Below are positions 35,563 to 44,191 of a DNA stretch of 64,000 nucleotides, one piece after another (the first letter of the stretch is position 1; each line of letters opens with the position of its first letter). Below the pieces are notes generated by a model. The model was given only the letters and a program-made list of their open reading frames with translations. It ran no database searches and was not told the DNA's origin. Location: positions 496,001-560,000 of the forward strand of contig NZ_JAIWJA010000001.1 in the NCBI RefSeq assembly GCF_020515695.1. The letters are read 5' to 3'. The position numbers and the translations under genes were made by a program. Source of the stretch: Pseudomonas sp. MWU16-30317. GTDB taxonomy: Bacteria > Pseudomonadota > Gammaproteobacteria > Pseudomonadales > Pseudomonadaceae.

Positions 35563-35595
35563 CACGCTACCGCCACAAGGTTCGTATGAACCTTG
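35563..35595 (-). promoter_or_regulatory. Hairpin plus exact ops element in the operon leader
   Basis: The minus strand reads stem CAAGGTTC/GAACCTTG with a 4-base loop, one T, then GGCGGTAGCGTG, an exact 12-base ops element. RfaH binds ops in the paused polymerase and makes it read through long operons. The element lies about 220 bases into the predicted transcript and about 160 bases before the first gene. Confidence 0.85.
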
Positions 35596-35800
35596 TCGTG
35601 AAAATCTTCTAGGGGATCAACAATGACGGCGAAAGCGTCATGTAACTGTCACTTTCAAGAAAGCAATTTGCGGGCCGCAGATTGGTCTCAGGGCGCCAAT
35701 TTACACGAGTTGTATAGGATCTGCCAATAACTCATAGAAATATAAGGGACAATTAGAGCTCGATCTTGACGATTCTGACGGCCGGCATTATGAAGAAACC

Positions 35801-35814
35801 GTCAATAAAATGCC
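35801..35814 (+). promoter_or_regulatory. FleQ-like box overlapping the operon promoter
   Basis: GTCAATAAAATGCC agrees with the published FleQ consensus GTCA-N-TAAAT-TGAC except at two positions. It overlaps the predicted -10 of the exopolysaccharide operon. FleQ represses or activates several Pseudomonas exopolysaccharide operons in response to cyclic di-GMP. Confidence 0.5.
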
Positions 35815-35830
35815 TTTTTAGTAGTGTCAA
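35802..35830 (-). promoter_or_regulatory. Predicted sigma-70 promoter of the exopolysaccharide operon
   Basis: On the minus strand a consensus -35 TTGACA (35830-35825) is separated by 17 bases from a -10 TATTGA (35807-35802). Start of transcription would be near 35795, giving an approximately 390-base leader before the GH5 gene. Confidence 0.6.
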
Positions 35831-36048
35831 ATTGCCATGCACCGAGTTGATACATTAGCCCTGGATTGGCGCACCGATTCGGGTCGCGTAGCGGATGGCA
35901 AAATGTCGCACCACGCTCGTCGAAATACCTTGCAACATGTTCGAATCCGAAAATCAAATCAGTTATCATACAACTGCCGCAAAGGCTGATGGCCTTTTCA
36001 TGGCATTTCTTGCAATCGGTACCTGTGACAATGGCCGTTTGCCACCGT

Positions 36049-36060
36049 TCAATTTATTGA
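36049..36060 (+). promoter_or_regulatory. Second FleQ-like palindrome
   Basis: TCAATTTATTGA is a perfect 12-base palindrome matching the core of the FleQ consensus in reverse (TCAATAAATTGA). It lies 15 bases before the small membrane protein gene at 36075, so it could act on that gene or together with the box at 35801. Confidence 0.4.
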
Positions 36061-36074
36061 GGACTAATTTCGCC

Positions 36075-36344
36075 ATGGGGCGCATCGTTCTGTTTTACCT
36101 GTTCCAATTCGCCAGACGCGTACTGCAAGGCTTCACCGCCCAGCCACGCGACGAGTCCTATAACCGCTATGAGGACAGCGAGGGGCGTTTGTCGAAAACC
36201 GCCATCGCCATGATCACGGGCCTGGGGCTCTACATTGCCATCGGTCTGGGTTACTACGTGAAAGTGCACTGCTGGGACGAATTGACCGACGCACAGAAAG
36301 GCGTGGTCGTACAGGCAATGATCGCCAACGATCAAGCGTTGTAA
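36075..36344 (+). CDS. Small membrane protein, uncharacterised
   Basis: The 89-residue product has an N-terminal amphipathic segment (MGRIVLFYLFQFARRVLQGF), a short charged part and one clear helix (TAIAMITGLGLYIAIGLGYYV) with a polar C-terminus. It is probably a single-pass inner-membrane protein. The ATG at 36075 was chosen; the frame remains open 60 codons further upstream, but that part looks unlike protein. It is divergent from the exopolysaccharide operon and shares its control region. I do not recognise the family. Confidence 0.7.
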   Translation: MGRIVLFYLFQFARRVLQGFTAQPRDESYNRYEDSEGRLSKTAIAMITGLGLYIAIGLGYYVKVHCWDELTDAQKGVVVQAMIANDQAL

Positions 36345-36415
36345 GGTTCAAGCCGCAAGACGATTCACCCGCTACACCCCGTCCAGCGCGTTCGCGCGGA
36401 CTCCCACAAAAATAA

Positions 36416-37546
36416 TCACACCGGTGGCTGACGTTCGATCTCATGAGTCATATCAGGCTCTTGCGGGTTCGGCCGCGCCGTTTTTGTCGACATTTCGGCA
36501 CGAAGCTGCGGCAGGCACTCGGGATATTGATGATTGATGAAGGCGATCAGACGCTCGCGCACGTGACAGCGCGCATCGAAGTTCCTGGAGGAGTCCAGCG
36601 AGCTGAGGAGGATGCGTATCTGCATGGTTTTCTCGCTGGTGTCGGTGACCTGCAGTACGAAAACGCGCCCGTCCCATAGATGAGGTATCTCGTCACAGGC
36701 GCGCTTGGCTTCTTCACGCAGGGCTTCGAGCGGCATGGAATAGTCGACCCACAGAAATACCGAGCCAATGATATTGGCGCTGGCGCGCGTCCAGTTCTGG
36801 AACGGCTTTTCGATAAAGTAGGTGAGGGGCACCACCAGGCGCCTTTCGTCCCAGATCTTGACCACCACGTAGCTGCCGGTGATTTCTTCGATGCGCCCCC
36901 ATTCGCCTTCGACGATGACTACGTCATCGAGGCGGATGGGTTGGCTGATGGCGATCTGCAGCCCGGCGATCAGGTTGCCCAGCACCGGCTTGGCGGCGAA
37001 ACCGGCGGCCAGCCCGGCCAGGCCTGCGGAGGCCAGCAGGCTGGTGCCGATCTGCTGCACGGCCGGGAAGCTCATGAGGATCAGGCCACTGCCGAACAGG
37101 ATGACCAGCACGTTCAGGCAGCGCACCAGCACCCGCACCTGGGTCTGAATGCGCCGGGCGTTGAGGTTGTCCTCGACCTCCAGGGGGTTGCGCAGGGCGA
37201 TGGTGTGGGCGACCGCACGTACGAAGCGCAGCGCCAGCCAGATCACTGCGGCAGTGACCAGCAAGCCGTTGACGTGACGCACGCTCTTGATCAGCAGCAG
37301 ATCGTCGTCGGCGGACGTCCACACCGATTGCAGTGCCAGCAGCGGCATCAGCCACAGAGAAGGTTGCTCGGCGTTGTGCAGCAATTGCTGGGCGAGCAGG
37401 AACGGTTTGGAAAGGCGGCGCAGCACGACCAGGCCGACCCAGCGGATGAGGAGGATGACGATAACGGCAACGAGTGCGGCGGCGAGGGTCGCCAGCCAGG
37501 GCATGGGGAGTTTGTCGAGCCAGCGTTCGGGCAGCAAGTGATCCAT
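36416..37546 (-). CDS. Mechanosensitive ion channel, MscS family
   Basis: The 376-residue inner-membrane protein has about four helices, the last being the pore-lining TM3 (TSLLASAGLAGLAAGFAAKPVLG), directly followed by the MscS beta domain (QPIRLDDVVIVEGEWGRIEEI) and a C-terminal alpha/beta domain. Such channels open under membrane tension during hypo-osmotic shock. The ATG at 37546 has GGAG nine bases upstream; the longer frame adds 32 residues with no membrane character. No operon partner is apparent. Confidence 0.88.
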   Translation of the reverse strand: MDHLLPERWLDKLPMPWLATLAAALVAVIVILLIRWVGLVVLRRLSKPFLLAQQLLHNAEQPSLWLMPLLALQSVWTSADDDLLLIKSVRHVNGLLVTAAVIWLALRFVRAVAHTIALRNPLEVEDNLNARRIQTQVRVLVRCLNVLVILFGSGLILMSFPAVQQIGTSLLASAGLAGLAAGFAAKPVLGNLIAGLQIAISQPIRLDDVVIVEGEWGRIEEITGSYVVVKIWDERRLVVPLTYFIEKPFQNWTRASANIIGSVFLWVDYSMPLEALREEAKRACDEIPHLWDGRVFVLQVTDTSEKTMQIRILLSSLDSSRNFDARCHVRERLIAFINHQYPECLPQLRAEMSTKTARPNPQEPDMTHEIERQPPV

Positions 37547-37642
37547 GCGGGTACAGCTCCGGTGAAAGGGTTCAGTAAGAACCGACCCTGCGTTGGAGCT
37601 GGGGTTCCCGAGGGAGCTGTCTATCTCGGGGGATGCAGGCAA

Positions 37643-37731
37643 ATATGGGAGCTGGCACTGGCCGCGAAAGGGCGCTGGCCCGGTCAGGTATCAGGCCGAG
37701 GCTATTTCACGGGCAGAGCCCGCTCCCACAG
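37643..37731. repeat. REP pair (REPIN)
   Basis: TGGGAGCTGGCACTGGCCGCG and the opposed GGGCAGAGCCCGCTCCCACAG lie upstream of the channel gene and downstream of the small DUF6555-like gene. Confidence 0.7.
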
Positions 37732-37752
37732 AGTACCGCGTTTGATCGAGAG

Positions 37753-37977
37753 TCAGGCCTGGCGCCAGTGCACCTCTTCGATACCGAACTTCTCGGCGAT
37801 CGGCTTGCTGGTCTTCTTGACCTGGTCGCGGCCGAATTTGCCTATTCGGCCCACGCCTGCGTCACAACTCGCCCAATGCCAGGCTTCGGCGTTGTCCATG
37901 TTTGCGGCGCGGATCACGAATGATTTCGGCGCCCCGTGGAGGGTGTAGTCGATGACGAAGAGTTTTGCGCTGTTCAT
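37753..37977 (-). CDS. DUF6555-like small protein
   Basis: The 74-residue product (MNSAKLFVIDYTLHGAPKSF, later GRIGKFGRDQV) resembles a small family common in Pseudomonas that I recall as DUF6555. It is soluble, basic and without a signal peptide. AAGGAGG lies about a dozen bases before the ATG at 37977. It stands alone between REP elements and the ergothioneine gene. Function is unknown; the family name is from memory. Confidence 0.75.
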   Translation of the reverse strand: MNSAKLFVIDYTLHGAPKSFVIRAANMDNAEAWHWASCDAGVGRIGKFGRDQVKKTSKPIAEKFGIEEVHWRQA

Positions 37978-38064
37978 GGTGCTGTGAATCCTCCTTGTGA
38001 TGCAGTACAGAGTGTGACGCGCGTCAAATAATTCCATTTGATTGCTCAGCGGTCTCCTGCCGGC

Positions 38065-40230
38065 CTAGGCGAGGCAGAACAGCGCCACTTGCGGGTCGTC
38101 GCTCAGCCATTGATGGCTGACTTTCCAGCCCGCCTGGGCGGCCAGGGCAGTGAAGGACTGCACCGTGAACTTGTGCGAGTTCTCGGTGTGCAGCGACTCG
38201 CCGGCCTTGAAGGCGAAGGCTTGCCCGGCCGCGTGGACGATCTGGTCACGCTGGCTGACCAGGTGCATCTCGATGCGCGCCAGCTCGGCATTCCACAGCG
38301 CCTTGTGAGTGAAGGTGGCCAGATCGAAGTCGGCGTCCAGCTCGCGGTTCATGCGGGTCAGCAGGTTCTTGTTGAAGCGCGCTGTCACTTGGCCCGCGTC
38401 GTCATAGGCGGCTTCGAGGATGGCGCTGTCCTTGACCATGTCGACCCCAATGATGAAGCGCGCGTCGCGACCCAGTAGATGATGGGTCGCGCGCAGGAAG
38501 TCCACGGCCTGGGCATGGGTGAAGTTGCCCAGGGTCGAGCCGGGGAAGAAGCCCACTCGAGCCCGGTCGCGAGTCGCCTCTGGCAAGTGCATGACCTTGG
38601 TGAAGTCGTCCACCTGAGGGGCAATCTGCAGATTCGGATAGGCGCTGCGCAGTTGCTCGCAAGCCCGCTGCAGCGCGTTGGGGCAGATATCGATCGGCAC
38701 ATAGACGCCCAGCTGCGGGGTGGCATCCAGCAGCAGGCGGGTCTTCTCGCTGGCGCCGCTGCCAAATTCGATCAGCGCGGCGTCATCCGGGATCAACGCG
38801 GCCATTTGCGGCGCGACGCGGGTCAACAGCGCCGCTTCGGCACGGGTCGGGTAGTATTCCGGCGCCTCGCAGATGTCCTCGAAGAGTTGCGAGCCGAGGG
38901 TGTCGTAGAAGTACTTGGGCGACAGGCTTTTTTGCGGTGCCGACAGCCCGACGATCACATCGGCGGCGAAGGCTTTGCGTTCCTCGTCCTGACCTTCGGT
39001 TTCCGGCCCGTTGCACAGCGCAGGGCGGGTATCCCTGGCCAGCCGCACGGCGCTGAACATCCAGCGCTGGTTGGCGGCGAAGAAGTTGCGATAGGCCGGG
39101 CGGGCGTGGTCGGGGCTGGTGACACTGGCGCCACCGCGCAGAACCATCTGGTTGATCATGAACTTGCCGTTGTATTCACCCACAGCGCTGGCCGCAGGGC
39201 GAAACCCGGGGTAGGCGCTGTAGGCGCTCTGGGTCCACTGCCAGCCGACATCGTCAAGTTGTTCCAATAGCCCGGCGTGGGCGGCAACTTCCCATTCGGC
39301 TTCAGTGGGCAGGCGTGCCTCGGCCCAGTGGGCGTAGGCTGCGGCCTCGAAATAGCTGACATGGGTCACCGGTGCATTCGGGTCCAGCGGGTGCAAGCCA
39401 CGCAAGCTGAACTCGTACCAAGCGTCGTCTTGCCGATACCAATAGAAGGGCGCCTGCCAATCTTCGGCCTGGACCGTCGTCCACCCCTCTGAGAGCCACC
39501 ACCCGGCTTGCTGGTAGCCGCCGGCTTCGATAAACGCCAGCCATTGACCGTTGGTGACCAGCCGATCGCTGATCTCGAACGGCTCCAACCAGACCTTGTG
39601 TCGCGGGCTTTCGTTGTCGAACGAGAAGCCCTCGCCTTGATGACCTATAGCCTGTAAGCCGCCGTCCAGCGCGCGCCATTTTCCCTTGCGTCCAGGTTTG
39701 TCGCGCGGCCAGAGGGAGTCGTAGGCAGGCTTGAGCGACGACAGGCTGAACAGATGAAGGGTGTCCATCAGCAGCAACTCTTGATGCTGCTGTTCATGTG
39801 CCAGGCCCAGGTCGAACAGTTCGTGGGCTTCCTTATTGAGCGTGGTTTGCAGCAAGTCCTGCATGTGCAGGTCGACGTAGGTTCGATAGGCCAGCACCTG
39901 GTCGAGCGTCGGCCGCGTCATCATGCCCCGCTGCGGGCGCGGCTGGCGGGGGCCAACGGCCTCGTAGTAGGAGTTGAACAGGTAGGCGAAGTGAGCATCG
40001 AACGGGCGATAGTCAACGAGGTTGGGCTTTAGCAGGAAGGTTTCGAAAAACCAGGTGGTGTGCGCCAGGTGCCATTTGCCGGGGCTGGCGTCGGGCATGG
40101 ATTGCACGACCAGGTCCTCAGCGCTCAGCGGCGCGATCAACTGTTCGGTGTAGCGGCGCACGCTCTGATAACGCTGAGCGGCATCGTTGTGGGCGGGCAG
40201 GGATTTTACGCTGTGGGCGGTATGGTTCAT
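38065..40230 (-). CDS. egtBD: EgtB-EgtD fusion: ergothioneine sulfoxide synthase and histidine methyltransferase
   Basis: This single 721-residue frame joins two ergothioneine enzymes. Residues 1-400 are EgtB: a DinB-like iron-binding part with His57, His145 and His149 (GKWHLAH, AHEQQHQE), then the formylglycine-enzyme-like domain ending RGGASVTSPDHARPAYRNFF and VRLARD. Residues 401-416 form a short polar linker. Residues 417-721 are EgtD, with ALIEFGSGASEKTRLLLD as SAM motif. EgtD makes hercynine from histidine and EgtB attaches sulfur with oxygen. In the fungal fusion Egt1 the methyltransferase comes first; here the order is reversed. No EgtA, EgtC or EgtE gene is adjacent. Confidence 0.9.
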   Translation of the reverse strand: MNHTAHSVKSLPAHNDAAQRYQSVRRYTEQLIAPLSAEDLVVQSMPDASPGKWHLAHTTWFFETFLLKPNLVDYRPFDAHFAYLFNSYYEAVGPRQPRPQRGMMTRPTLDQVLAYRTYVDLHMQDLLQTTLNKEAHELFDLGLAHEQQHQELLLMDTLHLFSLSSLKPAYDSLWPRDKPGRKGKWRALDGGLQAIGHQGEGFSFDNESPRHKVWLEPFEISDRLVTNGQWLAFIEAGGYQQAGWWLSEGWTTVQAEDWQAPFYWYRQDDAWYEFSLRGLHPLDPNAPVTHVSYFEAAAYAHWAEARLPTEAEWEVAAHAGLLEQLDDVGWQWTQSAYSAYPGFRPAASAVGEYNGKFMINQMVLRGGASVTSPDHARPAYRNFFAANQRWMFSAVRLARDTRPALCNGPETEGQDEERKAFAADVIVGLSAPQKSLSPKYFYDTLGSQLFEDICEAPEYYPTRAEAALLTRVAPQMAALIPDDAALIEFGSGASEKTRLLLDATPQLGVYVPIDICPNALQRACEQLRSAYPNLQIAPQVDDFTKVMHLPEATRDRARVGFFPGSTLGNFTHAQAVDFLRATHHLLGRDARFIIGVDMVKDSAILEAAYDDAGQVTARFNKNLLTRMNRELDADFDLATFTHKALWNAELARIEMHLVSQRDQIVHAAGQAFAFKAGESLHTENSHKFTVQSFTALAAQAGWKVSHQWLSDDPQVALFCLA

Positions 40231-40559
40231 CTATAGCGGCTCCAACGGCTCCGTCGCGGGCGACGATGGGGGACGGCAGGGGACTGCTGCCCGGTACGCA
40301 CATGGCTGACTGCGGAGCGTGACCGGCCGCCAGGAGCGCAAGCGTTGGCATCACATCGCGCGCTGGCGAATCCGGGCACCGTTGCGCTCGCCTGCACGCT
40401 CAGGTTATTAATCTGAAAGATGTGACTGAGGTGAGCGCCGGGGGTTCGCATTATTTTGCGTGTAAGCACTTCAGTTCGGTCGAGTGGTCGCCAGGATGGG
40501 AGTGAACCGGGTGCCTTTCAGCTGGGTCGGACCTTCAGTATCCCCGAGTGGAGAGGCGT
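40231..40559. other. Divergent promoter region of egtBD and the DUF72 gene
   Basis: About 330 bases separate two divergent genes. I see no credible reading frame. An AT-rich patch (GGTTATTAATCTGAAAG, near 40402) stands out in otherwise GC-rich sequence and may hold the egtBD promoter. GGAGAGG near 40550 is the ribosome-binding site for the DUF72 gene. Confidence 0.4.
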
Positions 40560-41465
40560 ATGACCGGCGTGCATATTGGTATATCAGGGTGGCGCTATGC
40601 GCCGTGGCGCAAGGATTTCTATCCCGAAGGCCTGGCGCAGAAGAACGAACTGCATTTCGCCTCACGAGCGGTCAGTAGTATCGAAATCAACGGTTCGTTC
40701 TATGCCCTGCAGACCCCTGAGCGTTATGCGCAGTGGTACAGCGATGCGCCCGAGCGCTTCGTCTTCAGCGTCAAGGGCCCGCGTTATATTACCCATACGC
40801 GGCGGCTGCGCGAGATTGAAGTGCCTTTAGCGAATTTTTTCGCCTCCGGGGTGTTTCAACTCAAGGAGAAACTCGGGCCGCTGCTGTGGCAGTTTGCGCC
40901 AAATTTCAAATTCGATGCCAAGCGCTTCGAGCATTTCCTGCAATTGCTGCCGCAGACCATGGCGCAAGCGCGCCGGTGTGCCGAGGGCTGTGACGAGCGG
41001 TTGCGCAAGCCGGGCTACCTGGATATGCCCAAGCGCGGCAAGTTGCGCCATGCAGTGGAGATTCGCCACGCCAGCTTTGCGGTGCCCGAGTTCATTGCCT
41101 TGCTGCGCAAGTACAAGGTTGCGCTGGTGATGGCTGACACGGCAGGCAAGTGGCCCTATGCCGAGGACTTGACCGCAGAGTTCATCTACATACGCCTGCA
41201 CGGCGACGCTGAGTTGTACAAGAGCGGCTATTCGGCCGAGGCGCTCGAGCACTGGCGCCGGCGCATCGAACGCTGGGCGGCGGGGCAGCAGGTCGACGAT
41301 GCAGTGACTATCGATTCGACCAAGGCGAACAAGCGAACGGCACGCGAGGTGTTCTGCTATTTCGATAACGATGTCAAGGTTCGGGCGCCCTACGATGCGC
41401 GCGCTTTGATCGACCTGCTGGATCTCGGTGCAACGCTGCAGGCGCGCCCTGGCGAACCTTTGTAG
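40560..41465 (+). CDS. DUF72 domain-containing protein
   Basis: The 301-residue protein is a TIM-barrel DUF72 family member (YecE-like): HIGISGWRYAPWRKDFYP at the start, then EINGSFYALQTPERYAQWY, FVFSVKGPRYITH, LLWQFAPNF and the C-terminal YIRLHGDAELYKSGYS. The family is widespread but its activity is not established. The ATG at 40560 was chosen because GGAGAGG lies directly before it; a GTG four codons earlier overlaps that site. It is divergent from egtBD. Confidence 0.85.
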   Translation: MTGVHIGISGWRYAPWRKDFYPEGLAQKNELHFASRAVSSIEINGSFYALQTPERYAQWYSDAPERFVFSVKGPRYITHTRRLREIEVPLANFFASGVFQLKEKLGPLLWQFAPNFKFDAKRFEHFLQLLPQTMAQARRCAEGCDERLRKPGYLDMPKRGKLRHAVEIRHASFAVPEFIALLRKYKVALVMADTAGKWPYAEDLTAEFIYIRLHGDAELYKSGYSAEALEHWRRRIERWAAGQQVDDAVTIDSTKANKRTAREVFCYFDNDVKVRAPYDARALIDLLDLGATLQARPGEPL

Positions 41466-41761
41466 CGAGGCGCTTGCCCCGAACATTCGTATCGCGACAG
41501 GCCGGACTGCTTTCTGGGATTACGCCTCCCGGCTATCGTGTGGGTAGGAAAACCAGATAAATGGTCGATTTGGTTTATCGGATGGCTGAATCGATTATTG
41601 GCGGGATTTGGTTGCCAGGTTTGTTGATCTGGATCATCAGGCGTGGAATTACGAGTGCAGGTTGTCCGCAGGCTTTTGCGGTCCATGGCTGACAGGTATA
41701 TACCAGAAGACTACTGCAGGCCCTGCCTGCCGCGTCGAATCACTGTCTGAGGATAGCCATC

Positions 41762-42022
41762 ATGCAAGCATTAGGTTTATGCCCGCTGGAAATGCGCCAG
41801 ATCATCGAGTCGGAGTTTCTGCCCCTCCGGTGCGAATGCCTGGAAGAAGAGGGCAATACGTTGATGATTCGTATCCACAACCCTGATACCGGGCAAGTCG
41901 ACTTGAGCGTCAGCGGCATCGCCCATGAGCGATTCAGCAGCAGTCGCGCGATTCTTCAGCTGGTTGGGGAGCTGCGTGACGAGTTGTGCCACAAGCAGAT
42001 GCCTCACGCGAAGGCCAGTTGA
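41762..42022 (+). CDS. DUF1652 family small protein
   Basis: The 86-residue soluble protein matches the DUF1652 family, found mainly in Pseudomonas (CPLEMRQIIESEFLPLRCEC, then IAHERFSSSRAILQLVGELR). Function is unknown. GAGGATAGCC precedes the ATG. A 9-bp perfect hairpin (CGCAGGCGC/GCGCCTGCG, 42053-42079) follows the gene without a T-tract. The 296 bases upstream, after the DUF72 gene, contain nothing I can name. Confidence 0.8.
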   Translation: MQALGLCPLEMRQIIESEFLPLRCECLEEEGNTLMIRIHNPDTGQVDLSVSGIAHERFSSSRAILQLVGELRDELCHKQMPHAKAS

Positions 42023-42166
42023 TCGCCTCGCCCTCGTCTGCACATCCACCCTCGCAGGCGCCGCTTCCAAGCGCCTGCGCTGCATGCCTCAAACCGCAGC
42101 GTCTTTCTTGGTCAAAGGAATCGTGGTTAACTTTGCCTCTTCCCAAAAACCAGAAGGAATCAGTTC

Positions 42167-42667
42167 ATGGCTCAAGTGACGCTTGGTGGCAACCCGATCA
42201 CCGTTAATGGTCAACTGCCGCAAGCTGGTGCTGCTGCGCCGGCGTTCACGCTGGTAGCGGGCGATCTGTCCGAAGCGACGCTGGCGACCTTCGCTGGCAA
42301 ACGCAAAATCGTCAACATCTTCCCGAGCGTGGACACGCCAACCTGCGCGACCTCGGTGCGCAAGTTCAACGCGCAGGCCAACGAGCTGGCCAATACTGTG
42401 GTGCTCTGCGTGTCTGCCGATCTGCCATTCGCGCAAGCGCGTTTCTGCGGCGCCGAAGGCCTGGAAAACGTCAAGAATCTTTCGACCTTCCGCGCGGCGG
42501 AATTCGCCAGCAACTATGGCGTCGCCATCGCCGACGGTCCGCTCAAGGGCCTGACTGCCCGCGCCGTGGTGGTGCTGGACGAGAACGACAAGGTGCTGCA
42601 CAGCGAGCTGGTCAAGGAAATCAAAGAAGAGCCTGATTACGAAGCGGCGCTGGCCGTCCTCAAGTAA
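42167..42667 (+). CDS. tpx: Thiol peroxidase, atypical 2-Cys peroxiredoxin
   Basis: The 166-residue enzyme reduces hydrogen and lipid peroxides using thioredoxin. The peroxidatic Cys60 lies in [15 protein letters not shown] and the resolving Cys94 in [12 protein letters not shown], exactly the Tpx spacing. It is monocistronic, with an intrinsic terminator 20 bases downstream. Length matches E. coli Tpx (168). Confidence 0.95.
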   Translation: MAQVTLGGNPITVNGQLPQAGAAAPAFTLVAGDLSEATLATFAGKRKIVNIFPSVDTPTCATSVRKFNAQANELANTVVLCVSADLPFAQARFCGAEGLENVKNLSTFRAAEFASNYGVAIADGPLKGLTARAVVVLDENDKVLHSELVKEIKEEPDYEAALAVLK

Positions 42668-42686
42668 TCCGAGCACCTGAACAGCA

Positions 42687-42720
42687 ACGGCCTGGCGTTT
42701 TCGTCAGGCCGTTTTTATTT
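42687..42720 (+). terminator. Rho-independent terminator after tpx
   Basis: Stem ACGGCCTG/CAGGCCGT with a 10-base loop is followed by GTTTTTATTT. Confidence 0.9.
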
Positions 42721-42786
42721 GTGCGCACGTCCTGGGGCCGTAATGGCATAGTACTGGCGGGGGAAATCAAACCCCTGACATCTCAG

Positions 42787-42829
42787 GATACGTAAATTGC
42801 CCGTAAAGGCGCTTTGCTAAATACGTATC
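42787..42829. promoter_or_regulatory. Inverted repeat upstream of muxA, possible operator
   Basis: GATACGTA and TACGTATC lie 35 bases apart (start to start), each containing the palindrome TACGTA. They sit 61-103 bases before the muxA start, in an AT-rich patch likely to hold the promoter. A dimeric regulator could bind both halves. No regulator gene is adjacent. Confidence 0.45.
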
Positions 42830-42889
42830 AATGCTTATCTTGCATCCCTCTGAATGTAAAAGCCTTCTTGAACAAGGGTCGTCCACCCC

Positions 42890-44191
42890 ATGCAATCGTC
42901 TGATTCGCGCCGTTTTTCCCTTCGCTGGCTGTTGTTCGTCGTGTTGTTGATCGTGTTGGCAGGCGCTGCTTGGTGGTATTGGGCGCATCGCGCTGAAACA
43001 GGCCAGGCCGCCGCAGGCCCCGGCGCGACGGCGGGCAGCCATGGTGGACACGCCGGCCGTCGTGCTGGCGGCCCTGGCCGGCCTGGCTTCGGTGGTTCCG
43101 AGGAGCCCACGCCGGTGCGCGTGGCGGCGGTCACTCAAGGTGATTTTCCGGTGTACTACAAGGCACTGGGCACGGTGACATCGACCAATACCGTGAGCGT
43201 GCGCAGCCGCGTTGCCGGGGAACTGGTCAAGGTCAATTATCAGGAAGGCCAGGTGGTCAAGGCCGGCGACCTGTTGGCGCAGATCGACCCACGCAGCTAC
43301 CAGATCGCCCTGCAACAGGCGCAAGGCACCCTGGCGCAGAATCAGGCATTGCTCAAGAACGCGCAGATCGACCTGCAGCGCTACCAGGGGCTGTTCAAGG
43401 AGGACAGCATCGCCAAACAGACACTCGACACTCAGGCGTCTCTGGTGGGGCAGTACCAAGGCACCATCAAGACCAACGAGGCAGCGGTCAACGATGCCAA
43501 GCTGAACCTCGACTTCACCCAGATTCGTTCGCCGATCAGCGGCCGCGTCGGTTTGCGCCAGCTGGACGTCGGCAACCTGGTGGCGGCCAATGACACCACC
43601 GCGCTGGCGGTCATCACCCAGATGCAGCCCATCACCGTGGTCTTCACCCTGCCGGAAGCCGAGCTCAACCCGGTGCTGGAGCGTTACCACAGTGGCGCTA
43701 CACTGCCGGCCGAGGCCTGGGATCGCGGTGACGCCAAACTGCAGGCCAGTGGCGTACTGGCAAGCCTCGACAACCAGATCGATATCACCACCGGCACCCT
43801 GAAGTTCAAGGCCCGCTTCGAGAACCGCGACGAGGCGCTGTTTCCCAATCAATTCGTCAATATCCGGCTGCTGGCCAACACCCTCAAAAACGTAGTGCTG
43901 GCCCCGAGTGCGGCGATTCAGTTCGGCACCGACGGCAGCTACGTCTATGTGGTCGGCGACGACAAGAAGGTCAGCCTGCGCCAGCTCAAGCTTGGTGCCA
44001 GCGACGGCTCTTCGACGGTCATCCTGAACGGCCTCAAGGCCGGTGAGCGGGTGGTGCTCGAAGGCACCGATCGCCTGCGCGACGGCAATGCCGTGGAGGT
44101 GGTCAACGATCCTGGCCAGGTGCCTACCGAACCGCGTCAGCACCTGCAGGGCAAGGACCAGAACGCCGGCGAAGGCAAGCACGGCGCATGA
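42890..44191 (+). CDS. muxA: RND efflux periplasmic adaptor, MdtA/MuxA family
   Basis: The 433-residue membrane-fusion protein has an N-terminal anchor helix ([20 protein letters not shown]), a Gly-rich linker, then a barrel-sandwich domain ([20 protein letters not shown]), a coiled-coil hairpin (about 120-185) and a beta-barrel ([17 protein letters not shown]). It links the two RND pumps to the outer-membrane channel. Two different RND genes and an outer-membrane factor follow in one operon with 4-base overlaps, the arrangement of mdtABC and of P. aeruginosa muxABC-opmB. Confidence 0.92.
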   Translation: MQSSDSRRFSLRWLLFVVLLIVLAGAAWWYWAHRAETGQAAAGPGATAGSHGGHAGRRAGGPGRPGFGGSEEPTPVRVAAVTQGDFPVYYKALGTVTSTNTVSVRSRVAGELVKVNYQEGQVVKAGDLLAQIDPRSYQIALQQAQGTLAQNQALLKNAQIDLQRYQGLFKEDSIAKQTLDTQASLVGQYQGTIKTNEAAVNDAKLNLDFTQIRSPISGRVGLRQLDVGNLVAANDTTALAVITQMQPITVVFTLPEAELNPVLERYHSGATLPAEAWDRGDAKLQASGVLASLDNQIDITTGTLKFKARFENRDEALFPNQFVNIRLLANTLKNVVLAPSAAIQFGTDGSYVYVVGDDKKVSLRQLKLGASDGSSTVILNGLKAGERVVLEGTDRLRDGNAVEVVNDPGQVPTEPRQHLQGKDQNAGEGKHGA

